Positions 11,516 through 21,655 of a stretch of DNA of 64,000 nucleotides are shown here, one piece after another (the stretch's first letter is position 1; every line of letters starts with the position of its first letter). A model generated the notes under the pieces. The model was not told where the DNA came from. It ran no database searches and saw only the letters and a list, made by a program, of their open reading frames with translations. The position numbers and the translations under genes are program-made. The DNA comes from Gambelia wislizenii (taxonomy: Eukaryota; Chordata; Lepidosauria; Squamata; Crotaphytidae). The stretch spans positions 273,753,501-273,817,500 of the forward strand of contig JAUMIR010000004.1 of the NCBI GenBank assembly GCA_030847615.1, written 5' to 3'.

Positions 11516-12190
11516 TACAGTGGCAAGGGGTGGGTGGGAAGGGAGGACGGAGGAGGGAGGAAGAGAGTGGCTGCAGCAGTGGGGCAGGTCTGGGAGGGGG
11601 TGGGCAGGCGGGGGGCTGCCCCTGGGACTTCACCCGAGGCTCTCCAAGGGGCTCTCCTCATCCTTGTCCTCTGCTCAGCTGCCCCGGCACCTCTCTGGGT
11701 CAGTGAGCCTGCCCAAGCTGCTGTTTGTGTGTGTGAGCATGAGCGCTCTCGTCATGCTCCTCCTATCATTGGTTGTGTGGGACACATAAGGGTGTGGACA
11801 TATACTAGTTGCCTTCTGCCAAGGTTTGACAGGCTCTTTGGGGGGGTGTCTCCTCGTCCTCTGCTCAGCTGCCCCAGCGCCTCTCACTCTCTCTGGTGTG
11901 GCTGTCCAGGTGGTGCTCTGCAGCTCCTGCCCACAAAGGAGAGTGAGAAGAAGGGGTGGTGGTGGCAGCAGGGCGGGTCTGCAGTGGCCAGCAGCCATTC
12001 TCCACTGAAGGGAGGGAAGGAGAGGGTGCGCCCCCCAAATGGGCTGGGTGCCCCTTGCAGCCGGTCGGTCTGCCTGCCTGCCTGTTAGGGGCATGACGGG
12101 GTCTCCAAGCGCATCTGAGGCGCAGCAGCCAGAACTGCCCAGAATGGCGGTGGTGGAGGGGAAGAGGTCTGGAGGAGGGGTATGGAGGAG
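11516..12190. other. GC-rich internal block in MITE copy 2
   Basis: Much richer in G and C than the flanks. It holds two similar segments, cctctgctcagctgcccc at about 11670 and again at about 11857. A plus frame stays open for 204 codons (11474-12088), but its product (e.g. GGVSPRPLLSCPSASHSL) is low-complexity and matches no family I know. It is either captured host DNA or a variant element core. Confidence 0.5.
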
Positions 12191-12496
12191 GAGGACAACT
12201 GCGGCGCCGCCATCATCTCAGATAACCTTTAAAAATGCCACTGATTCCCCTCTTTCCAAGCCCCGCCCCCTGTACTTGGCCAGCCAATCAGATCACACCC
12301 TTGTTCGTATCTGTGTGAACAGGAGTGTTTGCAGGCATGGCCATATGAAAGTTGTATGGATTTGTCAGAGAGATCCAGCGGAAGCCCTGGATAAGGAGGA
12401 CACTGACTTTGAGGCGAGTTTTGCTGCCCCCCCTCTGAATGACATGTATTTATTTGAACAGTGGTCTGTACAGATCGCCAATCTTTCAAATAAGTA

Positions 12497-12727
12497 TAGT
12501 TCTCCCTCCACATTCACGGATTTGGCATTCACGGTTTTAAGCATTCATGGCTTGAAAATATTCTTTTAAAAAATAATAATCCAAAAAGCAAACCTTGATT
12601 TTGCCATTTTATATAAGAGACACCATTTTGCTATGCCATTGCATATAATGGGACTTGAGTATTCACGGATTTGGGTATTCACGGGGGGTCCTGGAACCAA
12701 ACCCCAGCGAATGTGAAGGGACAACTG
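12497..12727 (-). mobile_element. pogo/Tigger-type MITE, copy 1
   Basis: A 231-bp element flanked by TA (12495-12496, 12728-12729). The ends tagttctccctccacattc and gaatgtgaagggacaactg form TIRs. The interior has gggacaccattttgctatgc-type sequence shared with three more copies in the window. No transposase. Confidence 0.8.
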
Positions 12728-12757
12728 TATATGTCATTTTTCATCGTGTAGACAGGA

Positions 12758-13458
12758 CGTCACTTTATATTTTCTTCTCTTTTCTTGTGTCTTTTTCATT
12801 CCTGCCTAGAACTGGTACATCTCAAAGTAACGGATGATCCACACATCAATTACTTTATAGTGCCTGTTTAGACCCTTTGATATTTGTTAACTATAATATT
12901 CAGAATCCAAAGGTCTGCTCATTTAATTCTGTCCCCTTATCTCGTTTTCCCTAATATGCACAGCAAAGGTTTGGCATTGGGAGAGATACTGTTGGGTGTG
13001 GAAATTCAAAATCTATTACACAATATCCTTTTAAAGCCTAGAGCAGTTTTGTGGATCTTAGCCAAACATTCTAGTTTAACTACATAGTGGATCATGGCAA
13101 GAACGTGAGAAATTCCCCCCCCCCATAGCTTTATTAGGCTATTGACTCATCCAGATCAGTATGGTCTACATTTGTTGGCAGCACCTCTCCAAGATATTAG
13201 CCAAACTCAAACTAAAGATGTCAGGAACAGAATCTAGAACGTTCTCCATTCAAATATGCACTCTCACTGAACTACAGCTCTGCTCCTTATAGTTTATTTA
13301 ATGCCCTGATTAGAATGTCTTTGAGTCTGTGATACTGATGAGTGTGGTAGGCCAGGAAATCAGAAAGTTACAGGAAGCTGACAGGATGGTGCAGCTAGAA
13401 GCCTTGGTTCTGCCCATGAGGTGTAGTAAGAGCAGCTTGGGAATTCTTGACAGTGATA
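12758..13458. other. intronic stretch, nothing recognised
   Basis: No gene, terminal repeat or SINE motif. A short C-run lies at about 13118. Confidence 0.5.
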
Positions 13459-13460
13459 TA

Positions 13461-13694
13461 CAGTTGTCCCTTCATATTCGCTGGGGTTTGGTTCCAGGAC
13501 ACCCACCCCCGTCGATACCAAAATCCGTGAATACTCAAGTCCCATTATATGTAATGGCATAGCAAAATGGTGTCCCTTATATGAGATGGCAAAATCAAAT
13601 TTGGTTTTTGGATTATTATTTATTTAAGAATATTTTCAAGCCTTGAATACTTAAATCCGTGGATACCAAATCCATGGATACGGAGGGACAACTG
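13461..13694 (+). mobile_element. pogo/Tigger-type MITE, copy 2
   Basis: Flanked by TA on both sides (13459-13460, 13695-13696). It starts cagttgtcccttcatattcg and ends cggagggacaactg. The interior matches copy 1 in reverse orientation (cattatatgtaatggcatag). Confidence 0.85.
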
Positions 13695-13696
13695 TA

Positions 13697-14689
13697 TTCT
13701 ATGGCTCTGGATGGATTCTGACCACACAAGTTGAACTTCCTTCTGGATGCTTAGGAGAAAAATATATTGGCTGGGACATGTTCTGTCTTTCTAGCACCTG
13801 GATATTCCATTCCTATACATTTTCAGCTTTGCCTCCTGATACCTCCCTTTTTATTGACTCACATGCTCAAATTCTTCCTGTGGTTTCCACCTCCTGGCTG
13901 CCAATGGCTCAGCTCTGACATAAGAAAACAGACTGTATATTCACTACTAGCCAATGTGCTTCAGTGAATTGTGTAATGGAGAACTATGAGACTTCATTCA
14001 AAATATCTTTTTAGTGAGGTAACTGGCTATTCCTCAGCAAGCTATGTTACAACTCACTGCTACATGATACATGACCCATAGTGAAAATAAAGCCAGAAAA
14101 ATCAAAGCACATAAATTAAATATCGGTATTTGTGTTAATGATCATATTCTTGAAAGCAAAAGCATTAGGATGTTCATCTTACCATACATTATGCTTGCAT
14201 GGTAGATTTATATAAGCCTTAAAATCATGACTCTCCCAGAGTGGGATACTTGGCAGGTCTGCTCTCAGCCTCAGCTCTCCATCTGTACAGTGGGAATCTA
14301 AGAACAGTATGCTGCTTTGAAGTCACTGAAATAAAAAGCACCAACCAGGATAGAGAGAATTATTTGAAAAGGTGAGGAGTGGTTTGGGCTGGTATTTCTT
14401 GAACAGCAGTTCCTCAACTAATAAGTACAGGGAAAAGAAAAAAAAAGGGGGGGACCCAGCAAAGTTGAGGCTAGAGAAGAGACTTAAATACTATAATGAT
14501 GTGTGATGGATAAAAGTTGGTTGAGAGAGAATGCCTTCCACTTAACTCAGAAACACATCTGTAAATACAAAATGACATTGTTACAGTGGATGATATCAGA
14601 ATTAGCTTCACTCAGACTGTTTCAATGTAGGCACTTTCACTCTATACAATTATAGCACTGTGATTCCTCTTTAATTGCATGGCAACATC
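13697..14689. other. intronic stretch, nothing recognised
   Basis: AT-rich unique-looking sequence with no gene or clear element. Confidence 0.5.
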
Positions 14690-14835
14690 CTATGGAAACC
14701 TGGAATTTGCAATTTAGAGAGGGGTATTTAGAATTCTTTGCCACAGTGCTAGTGTCACACCAAACTATAAATTCCAACATTCCACAGGATGGAACCACAG
14801 GAGTTAAAGTGGAGTCCTGGTGCTATAATTGTTTA
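14690..14835. repeat. degraded palindromic hAT-like MITE half
   Basis: Contains gtatttagaattctttgcca and ggagttaaagtggagtcctg, which match the conserved parts of the palindromic elements at 45688-45917 and 47255-47490. Confidence 0.4.
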
Positions 14836-14859
14836 GTGTTTTAACACAGAACGTTAACT

Positions 14860-15465
14860 TGGGTCCCGTCTACACGATTTAAATAATACGTACGGCGTGC
14901 GAAAGTTCGCACTTCCGTACAAACGGCCGTTTGGATGCACACGAATGCAAAAGAGGGGGGGCGGTTTTCCACCCTGAAATACGCACACGCGGCATTCGGG
15001 AAGGAAAGCAGATCGCGAAGAGAAATCCGTATGCCGTTCGGATAGCTGACGGGTCTGTACGGTCCGTTCGCACACATATGAACAGGCAGGGTAATCTGAT
15101 TGGCTGGCCGAGTAGAGGGGGTGGGGCTAGCACAGAGGGGAATTGGAAGCGGCCGCCATGTTGGTTTCCCGACTAGCGAGCGTCCGGTAAGTCCGTGAAT
15201 TTATATGTTTATTTATTTTTATTTTATATTGTAAATACAGAAAACCGAATGTCTGCAAACCAGGAACCTTTTAAAAAAAAAAAGCGGCGGGAGATTTAAA
15301 ACTGCCGCTTGGCTTGCTCGCTCCAGCCAGCTTCGGGAAGAGGGAGTCATACGGAGCTTAGGGGGCTTAAAAATCGTATAGCTGGTTCGTATGCATAAGA
15401 ACAACAGGCTGTTCGTATTTTTTGCCCCCCATATGGATTTTTTTATGATCGTATAGCCGCACCCA
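14860..15465 (-). mobile_element. hAT-like MITE family A, copy 3
   Basis: The left end tgggtcccgtctacacgatt and the right end gatcgtatagccgcaccca are imperfect inverted repeats. Read on the minus strand the interior follows copy 1: agctggctggagcgagc, a poly-T stretch, gcagacattcggttttctg, ccaacatggcggccgc, agccccaccccctc, then agccaatcag. Of the family copies it keeps the most CpGs (e.g. aatacgtacggcgtgcgaaa), suggesting it is younger or less decayed. Confidence 0.75.
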
Positions 15466-15525
15466 TAGTATAGAATGAAATACTCCATGGATCTTGAATT
15501 TGTTTTGAAGTCCTTTTTGGAGATT

Positions 15526-15730
15526 CAGTTGTTGTTGTTGTTGTGCATCTTCAAATTGTTTCTGACTTATGCTGACCCTAAGGTGAATCTATCACAGGGT
15601 TATCTGAGGGCTGCAAGTGTATGACTTGCCCAAGGTCACCCAGTGGGTTTACATGGGTCAGCGGGGATTTGAACCCTGGTCTCCAGAGTCATAGGCCAGC
15701 GCTCTAACCACTACACCACGCTAGCTCTCC
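15526..15730 (-). mobile_element. Sauria SINE
   Basis: Read on the minus strand: tRNA-like head with A box (ggtgtagtggttagagcgct) and B box (gggttcaaatcc), the body ccactgggtgaccttgggc-type segment, and a Bov-B-like tail (agggtcagcataagtcag) ending in (caa)n. This is the head-body-tail order of Sauria SINEs, which Bov-B LINE machinery moves. Confidence 0.85.
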
Positions 15731-15786
15731 TTGGAGATTCAATACAAAACCAAAATTAGGAAATAATTCAAGTACAACTAAAACAT

Positions 15787-15915
15787 ATCTGAATCATCAG
15801 GGTCTTTTTTCATAATTCTTGAAAGCTAATCAGTTTGGTAACCTTAGGGTGACACAAAGATCTTCATTGTTTTTGCTGCAACAGACTAACATGGCTATTC
15901 CCTCTAGAGTTTATG
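15787..15915 (+). repeat. decayed retroelement tail (hammerhead-type family)
   Basis: Ends with tgctgcaacagactaacatg then gctattccctct, the usual end of a reptile retroelement tail. Upstream is a remnant cttgaaagctaatca, in which GAAAGCT corresponds to the GAAA side of a hammerhead-like core. The CTGANGA side is not preserved. Confidence 0.45.
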
Positions 15916-18244
15916 TTTTGAGGTTGCTTTGCTCTATCTCAAATTAGTATATTTTTGGTTAGAAGATGCTAGTGGATCAAAGACATGGTCATATCATTGT
16001 CACTTATATTGTTCTCACCTATGTAATTCTGCAACAATCTGTTCAATATACAGCACACAGATATTGACTCAACTGTGGTAATTCAGGTAAATCCACCCAG
16101 CTTTCCGCTCATATCCGCCAACAGCTAGGGATGGAAAGAGTATACAAAAATATTTGAAAAACTGTCGAAAACATGTTTTTCAAATGTTAAGAAACCATGA
16201 TGAGAACAATCCCGAACTGGTGAGAATCTGCAGTCTGTGGCTAACTCTGCACAAAATGCACGTGTGGTTGTTTTGTGCTGAAAACAGCATTTCTGTGCAG
16301 AAACTACTCTCTCCTATGGAGAAAATGCAGTTTTCTGTTCAAAACAACCATGTGTGAATTTTGCAGAGAATTAGTTCCCAATTGTGAATAAATTTGCTAA
16401 AATATTTATATATTTTATATATTTAGATATTTAGTAGGAATAAAATTGCTAAAATTATTTGTTGCTTCCTTCGAGAAGAAACTTAGTGAAGAATTATATC
16501 CCTAACAGCAACTGGTACACTGAGGCACATAGCTTCTGGTACTGAAGGTAATGTATAACCATCATGACTAGTAGCTACTTATTTTCCATGGATTTGCCTA
16601 ATCACCATTTAAATTTATCTAATTTGATTGCTATCATTATGTCTTGTGGTAGCAGATTCCACAGTTTATGCACTGGGAGGAAGCAATCTCCCACCATTCA
16701 GCTTTAGTTGATTATCCCAGGTTCTAGTATTATAGGATAGAATTTTTTTAAAAAAATATTTACTCTGTACTTTTTCTGTACTATGTATATATTTTATTAG
16801 TAAAGTGAATCAGTCATTTGATTCCAAGAGGCACTAGTATAAATAGTCTATGAACTTGAGTTAATTTGCATAAAATGGGTTTCAGATCTCCTGTAACTTT
16901 TTCTTTTTCTTTGATTTGTTGGAGGTTTTATAAGACCATATCTTTGACTGAAGTCAAGACTGCAGGTTTTGTTCTTATTTATCTTGGGAAGGGTTATGCT
17001 AGACATGCCTCCTTTTCCTCCTCTGTTTTATATGCCAGTGCTTCTTTGGAAAACCCATGCTCTCATTCCAAAATTAAATGTCTCCATCAGCACTCTGTAT
17101 CAACAATCTACTGCCTATTCTACAATGCATACATATAAAGAAACAGTTTTGGTCTTCTATGGGTATGCATTGTAGAAACAGGTAGAAAAATACTAAGTTG
17201 CAGCTTAATCCAACTTCTTTTCTTTTCCTTCAAGAACATCAGTTTTTAAAAAATGGCATACAAGGAGAAAAAGAATCAACACCTATAAAGATATTGTCTT
17301 GTTAAAAAAATGTGAGCTCTTACAATCAAGCTCTCAGAATTCTTGAAATGCTTTCCCCATAAATGTATTCAGCACTGTCCTTCCTTAAATGACTTTAAAT
17401 TATTTTTGAAGCAGAGTCCTAAGTTAAACTGCTATTTCTCCCCCTTTAAAAAATCCTATTGATCTTGAGTGAAACTGACTTAATAGAAAATTGGATAGAA
17501 CCTACCATTTGCAAGATAAATCCAGAACATTAATTCTGTATCAAGAGAATTCAACATTTCATTTTGTTTGTTTTGCATGTTCCAGGATAAGGGTCAAAAG
17601 GATCTAATGTAGGCATGCTATATTTTCAAGTGCAATGTGAGGCAGAGAGAGAGAGAGGGTGGGGTGATGCTCAATACTATTTATCAAAGAATGAAAAGAG
17701 CAGCAAACAGAGACCCAACCAATGGAAGGTCACAGGCAATAACACTTCTGCAAATAGAAAGGGGTTGCAGAAGCATCAAATGCAAATTACTGTTTGCTGG
17801 AGAATTTAAATGGAGCTCTACGTCACATTATAAAATGTTTAATTGTAACTCCCTTTTTAATAACACCATCTGATTAAATGAAAGGAGCCCTGCTGATGGC
17901 AATTACAATCTGTCAAATAGCATATTTATTTACAGTTTGGTTTCTAAAGCTGTAAGATAAAATGGTAACTCTTTTCAACTTGTCAACAAGTTATAATTAT
18001 TGTGTATCTTTATGTCAGTTGCTACATAAAACTTTTGGTCCTAAAATGGATCTAATTATATCTGTAACAACAATTTTTTATAAATGGCTTGTTTCTATTT
18101 TCCCTTCAACTAATATGAAATCTCTCTTACAAGGGGAACAAAACACAATTTTTAAAATAAATATTAGGCAAGCTTTGGCAAGGAAATGCATTTCCTTCCA
18201 AATATGAACTAACACTTTTGCATCTGTACCTCATTCCTAATCCT
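15916..18244. other. intronic stretch with one old LINE relic
   Basis: Mostly unique AT-rich sequence. The relic at 16560-16760 is listed separately. Around 17040-17180 a near-inverted pair (ttctacaatgcatacatata / atgggtatgcattgtagaaa) makes a weak hairpin. Confidence 0.4.
16560..16760 (-). repeat. degraded CR1-like LINE 3' end
   Basis: cttgtggtagcagattccac, ccaccattcagctttagttg and ttctagtattataggataga match in order the 3' end of a reptilian CR1-type repeat in minus orientation. Heavily mutated. Confidence 0.4.
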
Positions 18245-18410
18245 GCTGCTTAGAACCACAGAGCTAAGTAAATCTGGCAGGTCAGCTAGTCCAGTCACTG
18301 GTCCAACCCTAGAAATCAGGTACAGGATTCATAAAAGGTGGCTGCCCAGCTTTTCCTTAAATACCTTCAGCACAGGAGCACCTTGCACCAGTCTATCTCC
18401 GTTACATAGT
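18245..18410 (-). repeat. degraded CR1-like LINE 3' end
   Basis: ccacagagctaagtaaatct, gctagtccagtcactggtcc and tccttaaataccttcagcac echo the CR1 3' end (gttggaag ... ctagtccaacc ... aaaacctcc). Old copy. Confidence 0.4.
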
Positions 18411-18602
18411 TACAGTGGTTTCATTTACAATTAATGGTATAAGCAGAAAAAGCCCTAGAACTATTAATGTTATCAACTCTGGTAAAGAAGATTGTAGTCT
18501 AGAAATAAACAACAGAAGATCATCTGCACACAAAAATTCTTTGTATTCATACTTTCTATGTGTAATCCTAGAAACTGCAGGATGCATGTGCCATTTGTAA
18601 TT

Positions 18603-18705
18603 ACTCCTTGGCCTAGCACCTTTGAGACTAACTGAGAGAAAGAAGGTGTACAATAATCTTTCGTAGACCTAGTCTATTAGCGCAGATGCATCGACTTTTC
18701 ATGCT
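18603..18705 (-). repeat. retroelement tail with hammerhead-like remnant
   Basis: On the minus strand: atgcatctgcgctaatagac, tag, gtctacgaaagattattg, then ttagtctcaaaggtgcta. The stem (tagac/gtcta) and GAAAG of a hammerhead-type tail are kept, but the CTGATGA box is damaged. Same family as 15787-15915 and 56345-56450. Confidence 0.5.
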
Positions 18706-18788
18706 GCCTTACAGCATGATGTCGTCATTCTTCCGGTATCCTGCCATTCCAGTCCTGTGGAGACTGAGGTAAAATCATATTTATTTGT

Positions 18789-18856
18789 GATTTTTCCGGT
18801 TAGCAAATAAATAAATAAATAAATAAATAAATAAAAGGATTTTTCCAGTTAGCAAA
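18789..18856. repeat. 19-bp direct repeats flanking (AAAT)n
   Basis: gatttttccggttagcaaa (18789-18807) recurs as gatttttccagttagcaaa (18838-18856) on either side of an (AAAT)n run only. This looks like a target-site duplication around a retro-insertion reduced to its tail. Confidence 0.75.
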
Positions 18857-18879
18857 AATACATGGTTTTACCTTTGTCT

Positions 18880-19200
18880 CCCATGGGACTGAAATGGAAG
18901 AACAATGAAGTCATGCAAGGTAGCACAGAAAACTGAACCTTCCAGCTGCACTGCCGCTTTACTTCGGTGTGCGATAAGCCTATCAGTGAAAAAGATGATA
19001 ATGCTTGGTAAAGTGGAAGGCAGTAGGAAAAGAGGGAGACCACACTCCAGGTGGATTGATTCAATCAATGAAGCCAGAGCCCTGAGCTTAGAAGGCCTGT
19101 GCCAGGTAGTGGATGACTGAGGCTCTTGAAGGTCTCTCATTTATAGGATTGCCATAAGTCGAAGTCATCTTGATGGCAAATCACAAGAAGACTTAAAACG
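18880..19200 (+). mobile_element. Bov-B (RTE) LINE 3' end
   Basis: The plus-strand frame around 18985-19120 reads MIMLGKVEGSRKRGRPHSRW then IDSINEARALSL, the C-terminus of the Bov-B ORF. The 3' UTR follows, with attgccataagtcgaagtca and tgatggcaaatcacaagaag. 5'-truncated and lightly mutated. Confidence 0.85.
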
Positions 19201-20048
19201 TCTGGTTCAGGAGGGAAAACATCTGATGTTTTGTGTTGTACTGGAGACCACCACATCTTTTTGTAAAGAATATGTCTCTTCAATTAAATGTTGGCAATGT
19301 AACACAGGTAATATTTCTTTGTACCCTATGATACGGGCATCCTGGCTGGAGATATTACAGCATATTATTTTGTAGTAGAAAATGTTTTGACATTTGTAGA
19401 TGCACATGTACTTTTAATTTATATCACAGCAATTTGGAATTTAACAGAAAGTCAGCATGGTTGGATCCTGCATGCTTTTACTATTGCTAAAAGACTCATA
19501 ATCCAAGGCTGGAAAAATAAACATTCACCTTCCCTAATTCCAAGGATAGAAGATTTTACTGCTTTCCACTTGTGCGCATGTGTATTTTTGCAGGTGTATA
19601 GTTTACGAAAAAGTATTTTGGACATATGGGCTGAGATCCTACATTGAGCATGCTGAGCCTAAGTTCTTTCTATGCAGTTCCATGTCCTCTCCTCAACGTG
19701 GCAGCTGTCAAGCCCCAAGAGAGACCCTGCTGCTACTGCTTATCAGTGGATGGGGAAGGAGAGAGAGGGGTTAATTCAGATGATGAAGCAGCAGCTGGTC
19801 TTAGCTCGGGATGGACAGAAACAAGGGTGTGCTCACAGCAGCAGAACACCCTCTTTTTCTTTACCTCAAATCCCAGAGCAGCCTCATCTTCTTAATGCAA
19901 TTTCTTCCCCCCCCTCCCTTTTGGTAAGCAGCAGGGTAGCAACTCCTCTCAGTGTACACGGCTGCAGAGGGGAGGTTTCAGACAGAGTACAAAAAGTTAG
20001 AGAACAGCATCCTGTGTCCCATCCAGAAACAGATTCATGTGCATGTAT
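19201..20048. other. intronic stretch, nothing recognised
   Basis: No gene or element. Open frames at 19640-20067 lack any family motif. Confidence 0.5.
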
Positions 20049-20640
20049 GGGGTTGTCTAGACGGTGAAAATAATCCTAACAAAATTCACAGGGAATACAT
20101 TTTGTCTCAATGAGATCCCACAGTGATTCACCTTATTCAGAAGGAGAAAGGCCCAAAAATAAATAGTGTGATGGAAATGCGCATTCCCGGTCATTTGGAC
20201 AACCAAATTGCATTCTAGCACATTCTAGGTAAGGGCGGAAATGGAAAGCTGATTGGTTGGATGTGCACGGGGGTGGGCTTGCCAGCCACAAAGAGGCCGG
20301 AAGCACCATTTTGGAGTTTTGCATTGCCAATCGTACATTCTTTTGCTGCTATGAGGCGACCAAATAGTTTTTTTAAGTGGAAGGTCACACTTGTGCACCT
20401 TTGATTTTCAGTTTTTTAAAAATACTGTGCAGTGGCAACAACCTGTGGAGAATAATCATGCGAGCAATTCACTCTTGGCCACCATGTTGATTCACAGGCA
20501 TGGCTGCATGTGAACGTTGAACACAGATAGCTTCGCACACCAGCGATTTTGCCAAAGGACTGTGAAGACAAAAGAACGCTGCTGCAATTTTGCATTAATG
20601 CACAGCAATCAGCGTTATATCTTCTTGTGTAGACAACCCC
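20049..20640 (-). mobile_element. hAT-like MITE, related family, copy 4
   Basis: A 592-bp element. Its end ggggttgtctagacgg is an inverted copy of cttgtgtagacaacccc. Inside are ctgattggttgg, gggggtgggctt and ccattttgg, in the layout of family A copy 3, but overall similarity is lower. A target duplication could not be confirmed. Confidence 0.7.
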
Positions 20641-20814
20641 TATGTCACTAATAGGATGCTAGCTGTGGTCAGCTTATATTAATGTACATGCCTAGCACAT
20701 GTTCGTATCCTATGTTCTTCATTACTCTTCTTTGTCTCCCCCCCCCTTTCCTCTTCTCTTTCCTTTCTTTGTATTATATTTTTAAAATCCATTTTTTTAG
20801 GGAGGGGAATAGGA

Positions 20815-21045
20815 ATTTGACTCCACTTTATCTGCTAAGACTATATCCTACAGAATTCTGGGAATTGCAGTTTTGTGAGGTACCTGAAATTCTCTGCTAT
20901 ATTTTAAGAGAATGCACTAGAGCTATTTAACATAGAATTCCAAGTACTATACCAATGGACAATCCCCATGATTCTGTATAACATAGCCATGGTGGTTAAA
21001 GCAAGATCAAAGTGATATAATTCTGGACTGCAGACAAATCCTAAA
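20815..21045. repeat. palindromic hAT-like MITE, degraded
   Basis: tacagaattctgggaattgc followed by agttttgtgaggtacc, then on the other side catagaattccaagtactat and catagccatggtggttaaag. These are the paired halves of the 45688-45917 element type, diverged. Confidence 0.5.
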
Positions 21046-21379
21046 TCCTGAGGGAGTCTATTTCACTGTCAAGAAGCTCAAATTGTTAGGGTTTTCTTCT
21101 AAAACTTTAACTGAAATTTGCTTCTCTGCAATTTCTACCAATAGTTCTAGCCTTACCTTCTTGTGCTACTTTCTTCACATGTCCTTTTATGCAGTGGGAT
21201 ATGGTATGTTCTTTTGTGATTATAGGGTTATGTCAATACTGGGAAAGAATATCACATACAGAGCTTCTGGAGTGAGATTAAACTTGGAATGGACGTGATC
21301 ATTACCTGTAGAATGTGCTTTCCTGGCCAAAATGCACTGGATTATTTTTGGAATAAACTCCATTTTTTTACACATTCTG

Positions 21380-21655
21380 AGATTACGGGTGTAACTGCAC
21401 CACATAGTTATAGCAGTCGAATATTGCTTTAATTGGCATGGCTCTATCCTACACATTCTTGGGATTTGTAGTTTTATGAGGTACACAGAATTCTCTGATA
21501 TAGATTTTTAGTGTGTAGTTCAGGACTGAGTACTAAAGTTCTCTCTAGTTCAGAATTCTAAATACTTCAACAAACTATAAATACTAGGTTTCTGCAAAAC
21601 AGAGCCATGACAGAGGATATCAAACTGCTATAACTAAAGTAGCACAAACACAACA
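21380..21655. repeat. palindromic hAT-like MITE, degraded
   Basis: The halves tatagcagtcgaatattgct / ttgggatttgtagttttatg and acaaactataaatactaggt / actgctataactaaagtagc are inverted relatives. Same element type as the preceding entry. Confidence 0.5.

Larger units (their letters stand above)
11404..12757 (+). mobile_element. hAT-like MITE family A, copy 2, with GC-rich block
   Basis: The left end tctacacgagtggcaaaaaa and the right end catcgtgtagac match copy 1. The subterminal parts also align, including ctgaatgacatgtatttatt against the copy 1 ctgaaagacatgtatgcatc. The centre differs: about 11516-12190 is a GC-rich block not present in the other copies. A Tigger MITE (12497-12727) sits near the right end. 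The extreme left Gs are missing where the element abuts the L2 (AAT)n tail. Confidence 0.7.

Noticed and set aside
11675..12094. 139-codon minus-strand open frame
   Set aside because: It lies in the GC-rich MITE block, overlaps a longer frame on the other strand and has proline/arginine/threonine-rich low-complexity sequence with no family motif.
15650..15728. Possible tRNA gene
   Set aside because: The A and B boxes are present, but a SINE body and Bov-B tail follow directly and no cloverleaf acceptor stem closes. It is the SINE head.
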